Translations under genes and position numbers: made by a program
In this document: in pieces, positions 1-20,745 of the stretch
Layout: every line of letters starts with the position of its first letter
How positions within the stretch are numbered: the stretch's first letter is position 1
The notes under the pieces: model-generated
The model's database searches: none
What the model was told of the DNA's origin: nothing
The model's input: only the letters and a program-made list of their open reading frames with translations
Source of the DNA: Orobanche coerulescens
Lineage: Eukaryota; Streptophyta; Magnoliopsida; Lamiales; Orobanchaceae
Assembly (NCBI GenBank): GCA_033398695.1
Contig: CM065802.1
Coordinates: forward strand, 148,352,096-148,416,095
Direction: 5' to 3'
Length of the DNA: 64,000 bases

Positions 1-309
1 CTGCACCTTAATCCCAACTATATTGGGGTCGGTGGCATAAAGACTACAGTGCTAATTAATTGTCTAAATTAGTTAACACTATAATTCATGCAAAAAACAA
101 AGTGGTAAAGTTTTATGCCGGATGCCCTTCCTGTCGCAACCTTCACACCAAGGAGAAATGAAATGAAATTCCAAACCATCAACATCATAGGTTTTTCCAA
201 TTCAATGGAAATATCATGAGGCGGTGATGAGTCGAGATAATTGCTATAGTCATGTCATGTTACGTGATTGATATTGTAAAATCGACACGTACATCATGGA
301 ACATGACTC
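1..309 (-). mobile_element. SINE-like / RTE-tailed non-LTR element, copy 1
   Basis: Read on the minus strand, this is a diverged copy of 8312-8648. Both copies start at the same point (GAGTCATGTTCC), contain the block GACAGGAAGGGCATCCGGC and end in a TTGGGATTAAGG segment, which resembles the 3' end of plant RTE LINEs. The tail lies off the left edge. A shared 5' boundary in two copies suggests a short non-autonomous family rather than random 5' truncation. I see no convincing Pol III A and B boxes. Confidence 0.7.
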
Positions 310-566
310 CGCTGGTCCATTTAGTATGGTAACTTAAATAAATTTATCTAAATCCTCGGATTTTTTTTCTGGCCGGATCTCAAATTCTTCTTATACTAAA
401 TGCATGGCCAGTTCAATTTACGTTACATTGTAGTTTAAGGTGAACTCAAATCATTAAATAAATTGGAGTCATCTGAAACCTGAAATGAAATGTCAAACGG
501 GATTATGATAGTTATTCTTTGTTCCTAATTGGCAATATTGACACATGCTATTTAATTGCCTCCCAG
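310..566. other. Intron sequence upstream of the first visible XPO4 exon
   Basis: AT-rich sequence ending in a pyrimidine-containing tract and the acceptor AG at 565-566. No coding segment or repeat was recognised apart from the SINE-like copy to its left. Confidence 0.5.
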
Positions 567-9231
<8,665 letters not shown>

Positions 9232-10317
9232 GACACGCGGGAGGCTACTGCATTTATATCTTACTAGTTTTTGCCTGAACTATGTATGTTGTTCCGCTTC
9301 TGTTGGTTCATTCCAGCCAGCTCTCTCATCTTTTCTCGTGACTAGAAGGCTTATAGATGGTAGCGTTACAGAAGACTGCAAGATCAGAATCTGGAAGTGT
9401 TCGTTCGAATTGGAAGCTTGGTTGCTCCATGCATCACAATGGCGGCTTGTCCGGATCCATCTTATTGGTGTGTACTTGTAAAACAGGGGAAGATACTTTT
9501 CGCTATTTACTGTCTTCCCTTTTTGTTCAGAGTCCAGCTGGAAGATTTTTTAGAATGTCTATTCTCTTTTATGTATTTCTTTCCTCTGTAATTTGGGGAT
9601 GTGTTATTAGTTTGTTGCCATGGCCGAAGCGGGTATATATATACATATATATATATATAGAAACTAATATGCATACAAAAAGTTCATTCTTATAAATTCC
9701 TGGTAGTTGTGAACAAACGAGCAGTATATCTGTCTAGCAAACTTCCCTAAAATATAAATCTGGCATTTTGAAACCCTCCGTCCTCAGCTGCCTTCATCCT
9801 CCTTTCCTTTTGATGCCTTTGGTTGGGCTTAGTTCAATTCCTACATGTTTTGAAGAGCTTACAAGCATGGACATGTACCCTCTAAATGAAAATAACTACC
9901 CTATCATAAACCAATTCCAATAATCATATTAATTCTCGTTGTCACCATCTCTTCTTTTTGCTGCCTGGACGTTATGGTTGCGGCAGTTTGTCAAAAGCAT
10001 TGAACAGGAAGCTTAAGGCAATGTTTGCAGAGAGATTGGTTGCGATTCTTAATTTTGATATTCAAAATCTTGGGTATGGACTTGAGAATCTTCTGATTTG
10101 TATTATACAAATGGAATCGTATTTGAAAAATTAATGGTGTTATTATATTGTATTTAGTTATATGTATTTAGAATATTAAATATAAATAAAGTTGAGTTTT
10201 GATTGTAGAATGATTAAATGTATTATTTACGTTTTCTAGTATAATGATTGAGTTATACATATATATATATATATATACACACACACGCACGGTACATATT
10301 TATGTGTATGTAATGTA
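9232..10317. other. XPO4 3' UTR and following intergenic DNA
   Basis: The first few hundred bases presumably hold the 3' UTR, but I see no clear AATAAA. TA microsatellites occur near 9637-9658 and 10256-10276. The segment around 9990-10070 (GCATTGAACAGGAAGCTTAAGGC) is unrecognised. No gene can be supported here. Confidence 0.45.
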
Positions 10318-10492
10318 CAGTAAAACTTCGATAAATGAATATGATCGAGACCGGAGAAAAATATTCATTTAGCGAAATTATTCATTTAACGAAAGAAAAT
10401 TTGAACATGTTATAAATAGTTGGGAACAAAGAAAATTATTCATTTGACGAGATTATTCGTTTATCAAACATTCATTTATTGAGGTTTAACTG
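10318..10492. mobile_element. Pogo/Emigrant-like MITE (Tc1/mariner superfamily)
   Basis: A 175-bp element begins CAGTAAAACTTCGATAAATG and its inverted other end begins CAGTTAAACCTCAATAAATG. TA dinucleotides at 10316-10317 and 10493-10494 are the target duplication. The CAGTNAAACCTC start is typical of plant pogo-type MITEs. It is non-coding. Confidence 0.85.
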
Positions 10493-10524
10493 TAAATACT
10501 AATCTCGTTTATCTGTATAAATAT

Positions 10525-10990
10525 ATTGTGATTAGACCGGAAATTTACCACACGACACGAAAACACGGCACGAAAATTTTGTGTTTGGTTTTGCATTTTG
10601 AGTACACGACACGAAAATACACGAACACGAAAGTACACAATCGAGATTTAGTGTCGGTTTTGTGTTTACTCTTTGGGTGCACGACACAACATGAGTTATA
10701 CGAAATAAATAAATAAATAAATACATTATTTCATATTTAATTTTATAAAAATATACATTTTATGAATTCGATTTGTACTAACTTTAAAATTTGAAAATAT
10801 AATATGCATTTTCATAAATTTCGTGTAAATATTCATGTATTCGTTGCCATTCTTTTCATTTCGTCTACTAAAACCTATAAAAATAATATTAAAATATTAA
10901 AATTATTATTTTTTTATAATATTTTAATATTTACTTTATGTTAGGTGCCTGACACGAAAACATGACACGAATTTGCGCGGTACACGACAT
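10525..10990. repeat. Degenerate ACGACACGAAA-motif repeat region
   Basis: The word CACGACACGAAA and variants (CACGGCACGAAA, GACACGAAAACATGACACG) recur irregularly at 10550-10700 and 10945-11000, with AT-rich sequence between. It may be the remnant of an unidentified repeat family. The ORFs on both strands here are repeat artefacts. Confidence 0.4.
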
Positions 10991-10994
10991 AACA

Positions 10995-12681
10995 CGAATG
11001 TCACTCAGAGAATGTTGAGTGAGGGCATTGTATTTGTAATTATGTAAATCATTTATATAAGGCAATGCATGTTTCTTTGTTTATTAGTAGTTACTGGCAT
11101 TCCTAACTCGTAAATATACGTATAGAAACTAATCCGTGTATTTGAGAGCAAAACATTCCACTCCTTATTGGATAAGGAGGTCGGCACTGGAAAGGTTTAT
11201 AGCTCAAATACTTAATCGTTCGCAAGTCGATGAAACTTGACTGGGTGTTAAGTTTATGAGAAGACTTGTATGACGCGTTCTTTGACTTGTGAGTGCCTGT
11301 CGAACACTAATGGTTAGTGGGAGCACACGTTATAGGTATGCTAATTGGATTAGTATACTCGGACCGACTCACCCTCGATTCGTCACACGGATTTCACTCC
11401 GGGACAGTCAATGACGGAATCGAAAGGTTGTGATAGGTATTCGTGAACCTTCGACTTGAGGATTTAGTAGGGATGTGCTTGTGACGTCGAGATTTTCATT
11501 AGAATAGTTCGACCCTATAAACCGGAAGGTGAGGGTCAACCTCGACGTGCATCTTGACGGGCAAGTAGCAGGTTCTACTGAATACCAAGATAGAATTCTT
11601 TCTCCTGTTAGTGAACGGGTTATATGTCATATGCGGTTATTGGCAGATGAGATCATAAGTCTTTGGCCAAAACATTGGAGCTAGTTGTATTGGATACACG
11701 AGAGCTCGATGATCTCAATTTGCATTAACACATGCATAGCATCAAGTACTGATAGGGTTTGACTGACCGTGACCCTATAACTTGATCGGGACATTTGAAA
11801 GAAGTGTTTATACGTATACTGGTATTCACAACAGAATGGTTCTTGAATGATCCCAATCATTCGTTCTCAGTTGGGGTACAGTGTAGGCCGCCAGACTGGC
11901 TAGGTGGTGCTACTACTCTTTGGTTCCTCCCATTGCTGACTGAGACGAACCTATCGAGTCGCGCAATAGGATTGACGACGGAATGAATCGAGCTAATTCT
12001 CTCATTATGAATATCAGATATTGGATATCTAATTTGGGATATTGGATGTCTAAATTAATTTATTGGATAAATTAATTTACGGCCTAATGAATTAAATAAA
12101 TTACCGAGTGATTAATTTAATTCATGAATATAATTATGTATTGGAGAAATTAATTACGTCATTATGTATTTGATATGATTAATTAATTGGATTAATTAAT
12201 CGATGTAAATACATCGGAACAGAATCGGATTTTATCTGTTTGGACTCACGGGAGTCCGAAACGGACCGAACTCACCCGGATCCTTCTAGATGGCTGCCCC
12301 TCCCCTCACCAACTCCCTCTTGGTCTTTGGTCATCATTTTAATAATGAATATCAAGATATGGAGGGACAAGATATCAAAGTGATATCTTATCATGATGGT
12401 TGGTGTTGAATATAAAGTGAAGACTATCTCATTTTGCTCCACCAACTTGAGACTTACGTGAATAGCACAAAAGAGAGAAAAGTTTTTCTTCAAGTCGTCA
12501 CATTTATTCATTGTTCTTGAGATATATTCTTGGAGAAAATATCAAGAGATAAAATTGAGAGATATAAATTATACACTTAGAGTGTTATAATAATAAAAAC
12601 TTCATCACTTGATTCTAGCCGTAACCTTAGAGGTTAATCGAGTGTTGTCATTTCGTTCGTTTCTCCGGCGCGTGACAAGTA
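10995..12681 (+). repeat. Ty1/copia LTR fragment (Copia-2 family), 5'-truncated and interrupted
   Basis: Closely related in inverse orientation to 42255-44057 and 58727-60684: GAGTGAGGGCATTG, GGTCGGCACTGGAAAGG and GTGGGAGCACACGTTATAGG all recur. The first roughly 20 bases expected of the LTR are missing on the left. On the right it breaks inside the CTCCGGCGCGTG block, exactly where the Tat-like element begins. The rest of this LTR should lie beyond the nest. Confidence 0.85.
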
Positions 12682-13604
12682 TGTTGTTCGGAGATTAATA
12701 CGCCTGGACAGCGATCGGCATAAGGCCGAGCGACCGAGTTCACGATCAAATGAGCCACGGCAAACTTTCCAATCGAAGGTAACAGTCCATCTTTGAGTAT
12801 CTAGCGATCGACCTTCCAGAGCGATCGTCTCTTGGTACCTAGCGACTGACTCTGGTGCCCGACCAAGGACGACCGTCCTATACCACGTATAAGTCCATCA
12901 TCCGTCATATCTACGAGGACTAGATCTCGGAGCGAGGACCCACGTGCAAGATCCGCAAATGGCGCCACAGAATAAGGACCGTTGACTCCAGCCCATCAGC
13001 AGCTGTCAGTGACAAGGACGGTCTCACCTACCGACAGACCCGCCGAAAGGTCCTAGGTGGGGCCTCCCAAGATAGCGACATAGACGCGTGTTGTCTTCTC
13101 ATTGGTTCGCACATCCGTCTGCCAGCAGCTGCTGCGGACTTTAAGGAGACCAACCCATGTGCTAAAGACGATCGCCCGCTTATTATGATACAGCAGAGGC
13201 GATCGCTCAGCGACTCCCAGTCCTATAAATAGAGAGCCTCCAGCAACTGGTAAAAGGTTCAGAAAAGTTCAGATTTTAAGAGTTCAGAAGTTCAGACATT
13301 CAGCTAAAGACCATTGTTGTTACAAGAACTCACAGAGCATCATCTTTGGTTCTTTCGGCAATCTTCAGCACTCAAGAGCTAAGATAACTAGGGTCTTTAC
13401 ACTCATTGTAATTGTATTATAACATTAATATTTGTACTCCCAAGTATTCGTATTAATAATATCTCGCGAGAGCAATCAAGCCCGGGACTAACAACCCCGG
13501 CAAATCTTGTGTTATTTTACTTCCCCACGGACGTGTTCTCGCATTTTGTTTGTTACTCGTCCATTCCAGCATATCATCTCTGGATAATATTTTGGGTAAC
13601 AACA
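12682..13604 (+). repeat. 5' LTR of the Tat-like element
   Basis: It starts TGTTGTTCGGAGATTAATACG and ends near GGGTAACA, just before the primer site. The part up to AGACATTCAGCTAAAGA matches the 3' LTR. It holds TATAAATAGAG at about 13224-13234, a plausible promoter. It is rich in CGATCG words (GCGATCGG, AGCGATCGAC, GGCGATCGCTC). The preceding AAGTA (12677-12681) is the expected TSD. Confidence 0.88.
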
Positions 13605-13606
13605 AT

Positions 13607-13622
13607 TGGCGCTAGAAGGAGG
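13607..13622 (+). other. Primer binding site-like sequence
   Basis: TGGCGCTAGAAGGAGG follows the LTR end after a few bases. The TGGCGC start is what many Tat/Athila-type plant gypsy elements show. The tRNA identity cannot be settled by eye. Confidence 0.6.
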
Positions 13623-13732
13623 GCATCTTAACCTTCATTTTCATTCCGACCGTCTCGAAGAATACTCACTGTTCTCCGGGGCATATACTTGAAGAAACAC
13701 TCACTGTTCTTCAAAGAAAAACCTTCAGAATA

Positions 13733-15311
13733 ATGGCGTCTGCCACCACAGCAAAGAGAGCCACTCTCATAACCTCCGGACGCCATATTCCGGCTCAATC
13801 CGAGCCCCAGCCTACGGCAGAGGGTAAGCCGCGGCGACGCGAGACTCTCGATCCCGCCCCTGAGGGACAGCCTCAGCCTCTCGCTCGACCAGTACCAAAC
13901 TGCGGAACAGATAGAGGAGGTTATGGCCATCCTAAGGGAGCGAAGGAGAGCATGCGCAGCACCCGCTATAACCCCCTCGGCCATCCGCCGCGCGGGCAAA
14001 CGGAAGCTCAAGGGGTTACTGGTCGAGCGATCGTCAGAAAGCCCCGATTCACGAAAAAAGGCTCTCGCGAGGCGGGACGGTTCCGTCTTCAGCCGCCTAG
14101 GAAGCGATCCATCGTGGCGACCGGGGCATTCTGTCCCCAACCACGAGACGACGGAATCCGAGTCCATCACTAGGAGTTCGGCATACCCAACTCCGAACCA
14201 AATACAGGTCAGCCGTCTGGCCCCCATCCGCCGAAGAGTCGAGCCATGCGGCAAGGACATCATCGACAGCGGAGCCAGGGGATCAGTACTTGATCGTCTT
14301 GGCTCCCACTCCGAGCACCTAGCCGCGAGCAAACAGGCCACGACGATGGCCGCTATGCAACGCCAGCTCGACGAGATGAAAGCGCTCATGGAAACAGGGG
14401 CAAATGCCAGTAGAAAGATCATCGGACCGACTGAGCCACTCACGGTCCACATCAAGCTTGCCCCCGTGCAACCAAGGATCTCTCCTCCCCAAACACCTTT
14501 GTATGAAGGGAGATCGGACCCCGAGACCCACTTGAGCAAGTTTCGGATCTACATGACTGGGTGTGGGGCATCAGATGCGACCAGGTGCCGAATATTCTCG
14601 TTAACGTTGGGCGAGCTGGCCCATAGGTGGTACGTCTCACTACCACCGCGATCAATCATTTCCTTTGAGAGACTGGCGAGTGACTTCACGTCATACTTCG
14701 CCGCCAAGGTAGCCAGACCAGAAGGCCCCCACCGCATGATGAAAATCAGGCAGGGGGAAGACGAATCCGATGCAGATTACATCGACCGGGTGGATGAAAT
14801 AGTCCTCACCGGCGAGCCCATAAGCGACGAGCTTGCTCTCTACTTGGTCCTGGGGGGATTCTATGGTCATTCACTCATGTTTAGGCACCTCACAAATGAC
14901 ATCCCCTCGACCTACGCGATCTTCCGCACTAAGGCGACCGATTTTCTGGCCAGGCAGAGGCTACTCTCCCTCCGCCTAGGCGAGCGGACGCCGCCTCCCG
15001 TCCAAAAGACGGCGATCGTCAAAACCAACAAGGCGGTCGCCAAGCCACCCTGTGATTTCAAGGCCTTCGAGGATGTAGAAGCCCATCTCCTCCACAAGTT
15101 CAACCGAACTTCGGCCCACATTTTTTACGCCATCAAGGGGCGCGAACCGCTAAGCAAGCCAAAGGCGATAAGGGACAACGGTCATCTGGAGCACAATAAA
15201 TATTGTGCTTACCACAAGAGTCCCGGTCACAGCACCAACCAATGCCGCGACCTCCTCAGACAACTCTGGAGATTGTTCGAGGAGGGCAAGCTGGACAGTT
15301 TATTGGCTTAG
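13733..15311 (+). pseudogene. Tat-like gag polyprotein, frameshifted near the N terminus
   Basis: ATG 13733 (MASATTAKRATL) is the probable original start. The frame holding the rest is open from about 13880 through TAG 15309-15311 (462 residues from ATG 13923), so one shift occurs near 13880. The core (about residues 190-340 of the long frame) matches the plant retrotransposon gag domain, with HLSKFRIYMTGCGASDATRC, LAHRWYVSLPPRSI and SFERLASDFTSYF. A CX2HX4HX4C zinc-knuckle variant (CAYHKSPGHSTNQC, about residues 428-441) precedes the end GKLDSLLA. Gag would form the particle and bind RNA. A 303-residue frame on the opposite strand is only its shadow. Confidence 0.85.
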
Positions 15312-15530
15312 CCGGAGCCCCATCAATCTCCCGATACGGTCACCAGAGTCGAACGCGACAGGCCGGAAAGCTCATACGAGTCGACCCCTCGATCAACCTC
15401 GGCGGCCGAATCTATATGCTTCAATCAAGAGGTGGGAACTTCGGAAGTCTTTCCCCGATTCCCACCACGTCAAACCAAAGGCTACTGCCTGAGCAACGCT
15501 TCGAAAAAGAGGATGACTCGCTCCCCCTCT
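15312..15530. other. Post-gag spacer of the Tat-like element
   Basis: Open frames overlap the gag end, but none resembles protease or RT. This is where pol would start in an autonomous relative. Confidence 0.5.
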
Positions 15531-16035
15531 AAAGTTCGTCATTTAACATGATGGACCTAGGCAGCGATCGCCTCCCTTTACACAACATATACCGTCGAAG
15601 ATCGCCATCTGACATGATGGTCCGAGGTAGAAGAGTGTCGACATGGCTGTGGAGGAAGATGGAACCGTTCTCTATGCCCATGCAAGGTCCTTTTGGGCAG
15701 CGATCGCTCGCTCTTCGTTTAAATACGAGGCGGGCATAGCGAAAAGGCCCTCCAAAATAGATCTGTGGACACGTTCGCCCGCCCTCAAAGGTCCATCACC
15801 TAACATGGCGGATCCGGACAATGCGAGGCGTCCCTCCCCCCGTCACAACGTATACCGTCGAGGATCGCCATCTAACATGGCGGTCTGAGGTAGAAAAGTG
15901 CTAACAATCTGCGGTCGTGGAGTCGATTAATCCGACGATGCCCCGTGCAAGGACTCCTCCAGACCAAGACCGCACGCCCTTCGTTTAAATACGAGGCGGG
16001 CGCAGCCTACGGAGGACCCTCACAATTTAGTGAGT
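15531..16035 (+). repeat. Two-unit 256-bp tandem repeat
   Basis: Units start at 15531 and 15787. Shared words in the same order are TAACATGATGG/TAACATGGCGG, ATACCGTCGA, GATCGCCATCT and CTTCGTTTAAATACGAGGCG. Each unit also contains two copies of the AACATGGCGG-type half-motif. TTTAAATACGAGGC could supply a TATA-like element. Confidence 0.8.
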
Positions 16036-16577
16036 CGCGAGAAGTTGGCCATCAGACGGAATGTCGCTCGCGCACAAGACATGGTCGGGGAGGTTGGTTC
16101 TATTGAACTCCGTGATCGTGCACGGTTCCTCTAGGCCGGGATGGTCGGCCTTCCTCGAGGAATCTGCAAAATTGAAGACCACTCACTCAACGATTTATTT
16201 TCGTCCCCTTACTTTCACTAAGTAAACAAAAACAAGGGGAAGGGCGGAGCTATGTATACCACGATCGTCTCTACTCAGATACATGTACGACGATCGGCAT
16301 TGTTCAGATATATGTGCAGCGATCGACTTTATTGTAAAAGTTATCAATATGAGTTTATCAATTCACTTGGAGCTGTACACACAACGATCATTCCTCACAC
16401 ACTTGTATAAAGTCACGGAAAAGACTCCGAAAGACAATCATACAAGCAAGAAATCAGAAAAGCGAATATTTATTTCATCACTTGGATTAAAAATACAAAC
16501 ACGGTCGCCCGAAGGCAAAAGTACAATGAAAGCTACAAAAATTACAAGCGAAAAACAAAAAAGAAGGACGTAAAACA
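16036..16577. other. Tat-like internal non-coding region with ACGATCG motifs
   Basis: Contains several ACGATCG/GCGATCG words between 16260 and 16325. It would be the 3' flank of the antisense gene. No protein is supported. Confidence 0.45.
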
Positions 16578-17181
16578 TCAGGCTGCCCGTGCCTGGCCTT
16601 CACCGTCGGCCACTGGATCAGCCCGCGCTCCCCCGCCGGCTTCCAGAATTGCCTCCCCGTCCTCCGGGGCATCTGGATGGACAAGATTTCCGGGAATCGG
16701 GTACCAGCTCAGGTCTACGCCGAGATCCGAGAGGTCCAGGATCGGCACGTAGAAGGCGGGATGCAGAGGATGCTCCAGCGCGTAAGCTTTGAAGTTTTCA
16801 TCCAGAGGGCCGACCTCCATCCCTCCCTTCTTAGCGGTGCGGATTGAGTCAGCGAACGCCATGTAGTAGTCAAACTCGCTGACGGACTCCATGCTGAGAA
16901 AAGGGTCGGCCTCAGTCGCCTCCAGCCTTCCTTTCAGCTCCGCAACCGCCTGATGTGCACCCTGGAGCTCGGATGCCTTAGCAACCGTTTCTTCCCTCGA
17001 CGACGCCAACTCGCTAGTCGGTAGGCGTGATCACCTTCAATCGATCGGCTTCCTTCGAGCGGCGTCACGGCCGTGAGCCTCTGTCATCTCGTCCGAATCC
17101 GGTCGGCCGTCGCCTGAGCCGCTCGAGAATCTGTCTCTTGACTCAAGATCTTGACTTGCCCGTTTAGCCGCTTCCAAGGAA
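16578..17181 (-). pseudogene. Antisense gene of the Tat-like element, 3' end of exon 3
   Basis: Continues, across Copia-1, the frame left at 27014: after removal of one TSD copy the reading goes on as KDSLEAAKRASQDLES, a coiled-coil-like stretch, until TGA at 17039-17037. A second frame, 17009 to 16578, encodes LQGAHQAVAELKGRLEAT and then SVSEFDYYMAFADSIRTAKK with an acidic end. This matches the usual C-terminal layout of putative gypsy-type transposon proteins in plants, a coiled coil followed by a FxxxxxxA block. At least one frameshift separates the two parts. Confidence 0.65.
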
Positions 17182-17186
17182 TCCTT

Positions 17187-19033
17187 TGTTAGGAATATGT
17201 CCTCGAATGCCACTCAGGGGATGAGAGTGTAGGGGCATTGTACTTGTAATTATGGAATAATTATTAAAAAAAAGGCAATACGATTCAATCACTGTTTATT
17301 GTATTTAAATTGCATTCTTGACTTGGTAAACATTGAAGTGAAGTCCATGTAAATAAATCGAACATTCCATTCTCGTTATGGGATAAGAAAAAATGCACTG
17401 GAAGTGTTTAAAGTTTATTTACATAAATCGTTCGCAAGTCAATAAACTTAAATGGGCATTAAGTTTTAATAAGACTTGTATAAGTGATGCTAGGACATGT
17501 GCATGTCTTGATAGCATAGTTATAAGTAAATTGGTGGGACCAGTATACTCGAACACGACTCATACTCGATTCAGTCACACAGTATTCACTCTCGGAGAGT
17601 CGATGACGAATCGAAAGGTTGTGATAGTATACATGGACCTTTGACTTGAGGGTTCAGTAGAAGATGTGCCTGTGACGTTTAGTTTGTCATTAGAGTAGTT
17701 AGACTCATTTGCTTAATTGCTGAGTCGACCTCGAAGTGCGGACTATACGGGCGAGTGCGATCTTTACTGTACGCTAAGAAAGGATTCTATCTCCTGTTAG
17801 TGAGCAGGCGAATGTCCTATACGGTTAATGGCAAATAAGATCATAAGTCTTTGGCCAAAGCATTCTGATATAGTCGTATTAGATACACTATTAATCAGTT
17901 GGTCTTAATTTGCATTAACATATGTATAGAGTCTAGTCAATAGTCGGGTTTGACTTTACCGTGACCCAAAGACTTGATCGGGACATCTGATGAAGGGTCT
18001 ATACGTATATAGTATTCACGACATATTGGTTCTGGAATGATCCCTTCATTCGTTCTCAGTCGGTGTTCTGATGCGGCCCGCTAAGTGGCTTAGTCTTGCC
18101 GCACTCATTGGTTCCTCCCAATGCCGGCTGAGACGGACCTACGGAGTCGCGCATCAGGAGCGTTGACGGATAAATGTGAATTTATTATCTCTCTATTAAT
18201 ATTAGATATTGGATATCTAATTTATGATTTATTGGATAAATCAAATAGCGGTCTTATGAATTAAAATTAAGTTACCGAGTAATTAATTTAATTCATAAAT
18301 TATATTTCTTAGAGAAATATATTTGTATTTGCTATAATTAATTAATTAGATTAATTAATTTATATAAATACATTGGAGATTAAATGGAGTGTACTTAACG
18401 GAGTCGTTTGACGAACGTCCGGTATACGAGCCGAGTGGCTCGGCTCGTTTCTAGGAAGATTCCTACATGGGCCGCCCCCCTCACATGGCATGATCACCAT
18501 GCATGTTATCTTGACATTTTTCAGTTGATTAAGTGATGATTGATGATATTTTTAATATCACATTATTATCACTTGGTTAGTAAATAGAAATAACAAGACA
18601 AACTCTTAAATTGAACTCTCCATCTTCATTTTGAGAGCAGCCTGCCGAGAGAGAGTTTGAGAGTGAGGGAGAAATTTTCATCTTATTTTCTTTCACTTTG
18701 AGTTGAGAAAAATAAGAGATAAATTGAGAGAAAAATTCCTACGAGTTCCCTAGTCGTGTTCTTGGAGAACGGAGTCTCGTCGAATTTTTCCGGGCAACTT
18801 CCGACGCGTGTGAAGTAGAGGCTTCGAATTTTCGGTGCTTGAAACGAAGGGATTTCGTGTTCGGGATGGGGTTCGTGATCGTCATCCATATTTACGAAGA
18901 TTTATTTCAAAAGCTTCAAGGGTATGATCTTTATCTTCGTATTTTTTTTCGTATATACGCTACTTGATCGATCCTGTTTGGGATTCATTTTTATTTCCGC
19001 TGCGTATTTCGTTTTATTTTCGGAATCCCAACA
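17187..19033 (+). repeat. Copia-1 5' LTR
   Basis: TGTTAGGAATATGTCC to TCGGAATCCCAACA. It shares a backbone with the Copia-2 LTRs (GACTTGATCGGGACAT, CTTTGGCCAAA, CGTTCTCAGT) but is a distinct subfamily. Confidence 0.93.
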
Positions 19034-19034
19034 G

Positions 19035-19046
19035 TGGTATCAGAGC
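19035..19046 (+). other. Copia-1 primer binding site (initiator tRNA-Met)
   Basis: TGGTATCAGAGC, one base after the LTR, is the exact iMet PBS of plant copia elements. Confidence 0.95.
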
Positions 19047-20745
19047 GAGGTCAATGTTTCCGTATATACGATTATTTGTGCATTTTGAATGCTTTTGGAT
19101 GATGATTATGATTTAGAATCATGTTTGGAATAACAGTAGATTTTAAATTGTTCGTTGTAGCATCACGTTTTTGGAAACGTGCCGAAAAAACGAGAAAATG
19201 GTGGTTAAACACGTATACCGCACGAAGATGCAGCTGCCGGCAGCAGCTTATTGGTCTACTGCCTGGCCGGCCGAGAGTGACTCGGTCGCTCTCATCTGCC
19301 GCGATCACTCGACCGACTGCCGGGCGGTGGTCGAAGTGACTCGGTCAAGGCGGTTCTCGGGTTTTGGCCGATTTTGAATCAGTCATGGTGGGCCTAAAAC
19401 CGGATTGTCCGGGACTCCATTTTAAGTTTATATTTCGTTGTAATTATTTCCCAAAATTTAAATTGGATTTTAATTTGACTAAATTAATATTTGGAATATT
19501 TTTTTAGTCAAGGGAAATACATTAAACGAAAATATTATTTTGGCCAGATTACTTCGAATGAATTTAAATGACGATTATTAGTATTAATTGGATTAATACC
19601 ATTAAAATTGAATAGATTAATTTTATATTGATTGGATTAATATATTAATTGATTATTTACTTTTAATGCCACTTTATATTAATTGGATTAATATAGTAGA
19701 AATTGAATAGATTAATTTATAGATTAATGAGATTAATTTATATTAAATTAATTGTTTAATTTCGTTGCCATTACTTGTATGGAATCCTTATGTGATGGTG
19801 ATATAGCTCGTGGACTTAGTTTTTGATTTGTTCGATTCGATTGGGTTGTAAATGCCGTTTTAAGCCTATTTATATTTACTAGAAAAATTTGTATAGGATG
19901 CAATTTTTCAATGATGTAATTATTTTTTTTGGGTATGACGAAGACCGAAGACAACTGACCGAGAAGACGAAGATTCGAAGACTGTGTTTTTATTTATTGG
20001 GTCATTCGCTTGCCCCAGTACTTAGGAATTAGGTCCATAAGCTATATGTTGGTAGTAACTAGGTTACTGTTTTCTGTTTTTCATTTTGAATGATTGACAA
20101 ACCAACATACGCGCGTACAAATGAATTAATATGCAAAGTGTAACATTAATCGCGAAATTCTCCCGACTACAAACACACTAAGTTATAAAGGTTACGAGGT
20201 TTCCTACCCTCCGTCAAACTCATGGAAAATTGAAATCTAAACCGGAATATTATTCTTCCGAGTATGTCGGGGTAATATTTTTGGGGAAAGTTGATAAATT
20301 CCTAGAGTGCATTAGATGCCTTTGGTTGTGAAAAATCAAACCCTATAAACCGTATGGGTTGCCGGGTAAGATTCAATTGTTAGACTAATAGAAGTTGACG
20401 GTTTAAACTTAGATAGTTCAGCGAGCCATAGAAACCGAATGGGTTGAGGGCAAGTGAACTAGGGGTAAAAGAAGATCGAATCATACATTAGATGAGTTGG
20501 TATTAGACACCACTTTATAAAGAATAATAGAATAGAAACCGTATGAGTTGCCCTCTATTAAACTTTGTAAAGAAATCGATCACCACTATGAAGTCACCCA
20601 AGACTTTCGGATTTAACATGGGAGTATGTAAATGCCGATAAAATAGTGGGAGCCGAGTTATGAACTTAAATTCTTTACTCGGATCATAATTAAATAATCA
20701 CTAACGAATCTTAAATTATTCTCTGCAGTTAACAAAACTCTCAAT
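19047..20745 (+). other. Copia-1 long leader
   Basis: Non-coding. Contains a GC-rich patch (about 19200-19380, CTGCCGGCAGCAGC) in otherwise AT-rich DNA, and a run of related words (AAACCGTATGGGTTGCC, AAACCGAATGGGTTG, AAACCGTATGAGTTGCC) at about 20347-20552. A CTGCAG tract lies just before the gag start. Confidence 0.6.

Noticed and set aside
13628..14539. 303-residue minus-strand ORF
   Set aside because: Shadow of the Tat-like gag reading frame; no domain, and gag on the + strand explains the sequence.
17393..17644. 83-residue ORF repeated at 25374-25625
   Set aside because: Lies at the same place in both Copia-1 LTRs and is not conserved in Copia-2 LTRs; chance frame in an LTR.
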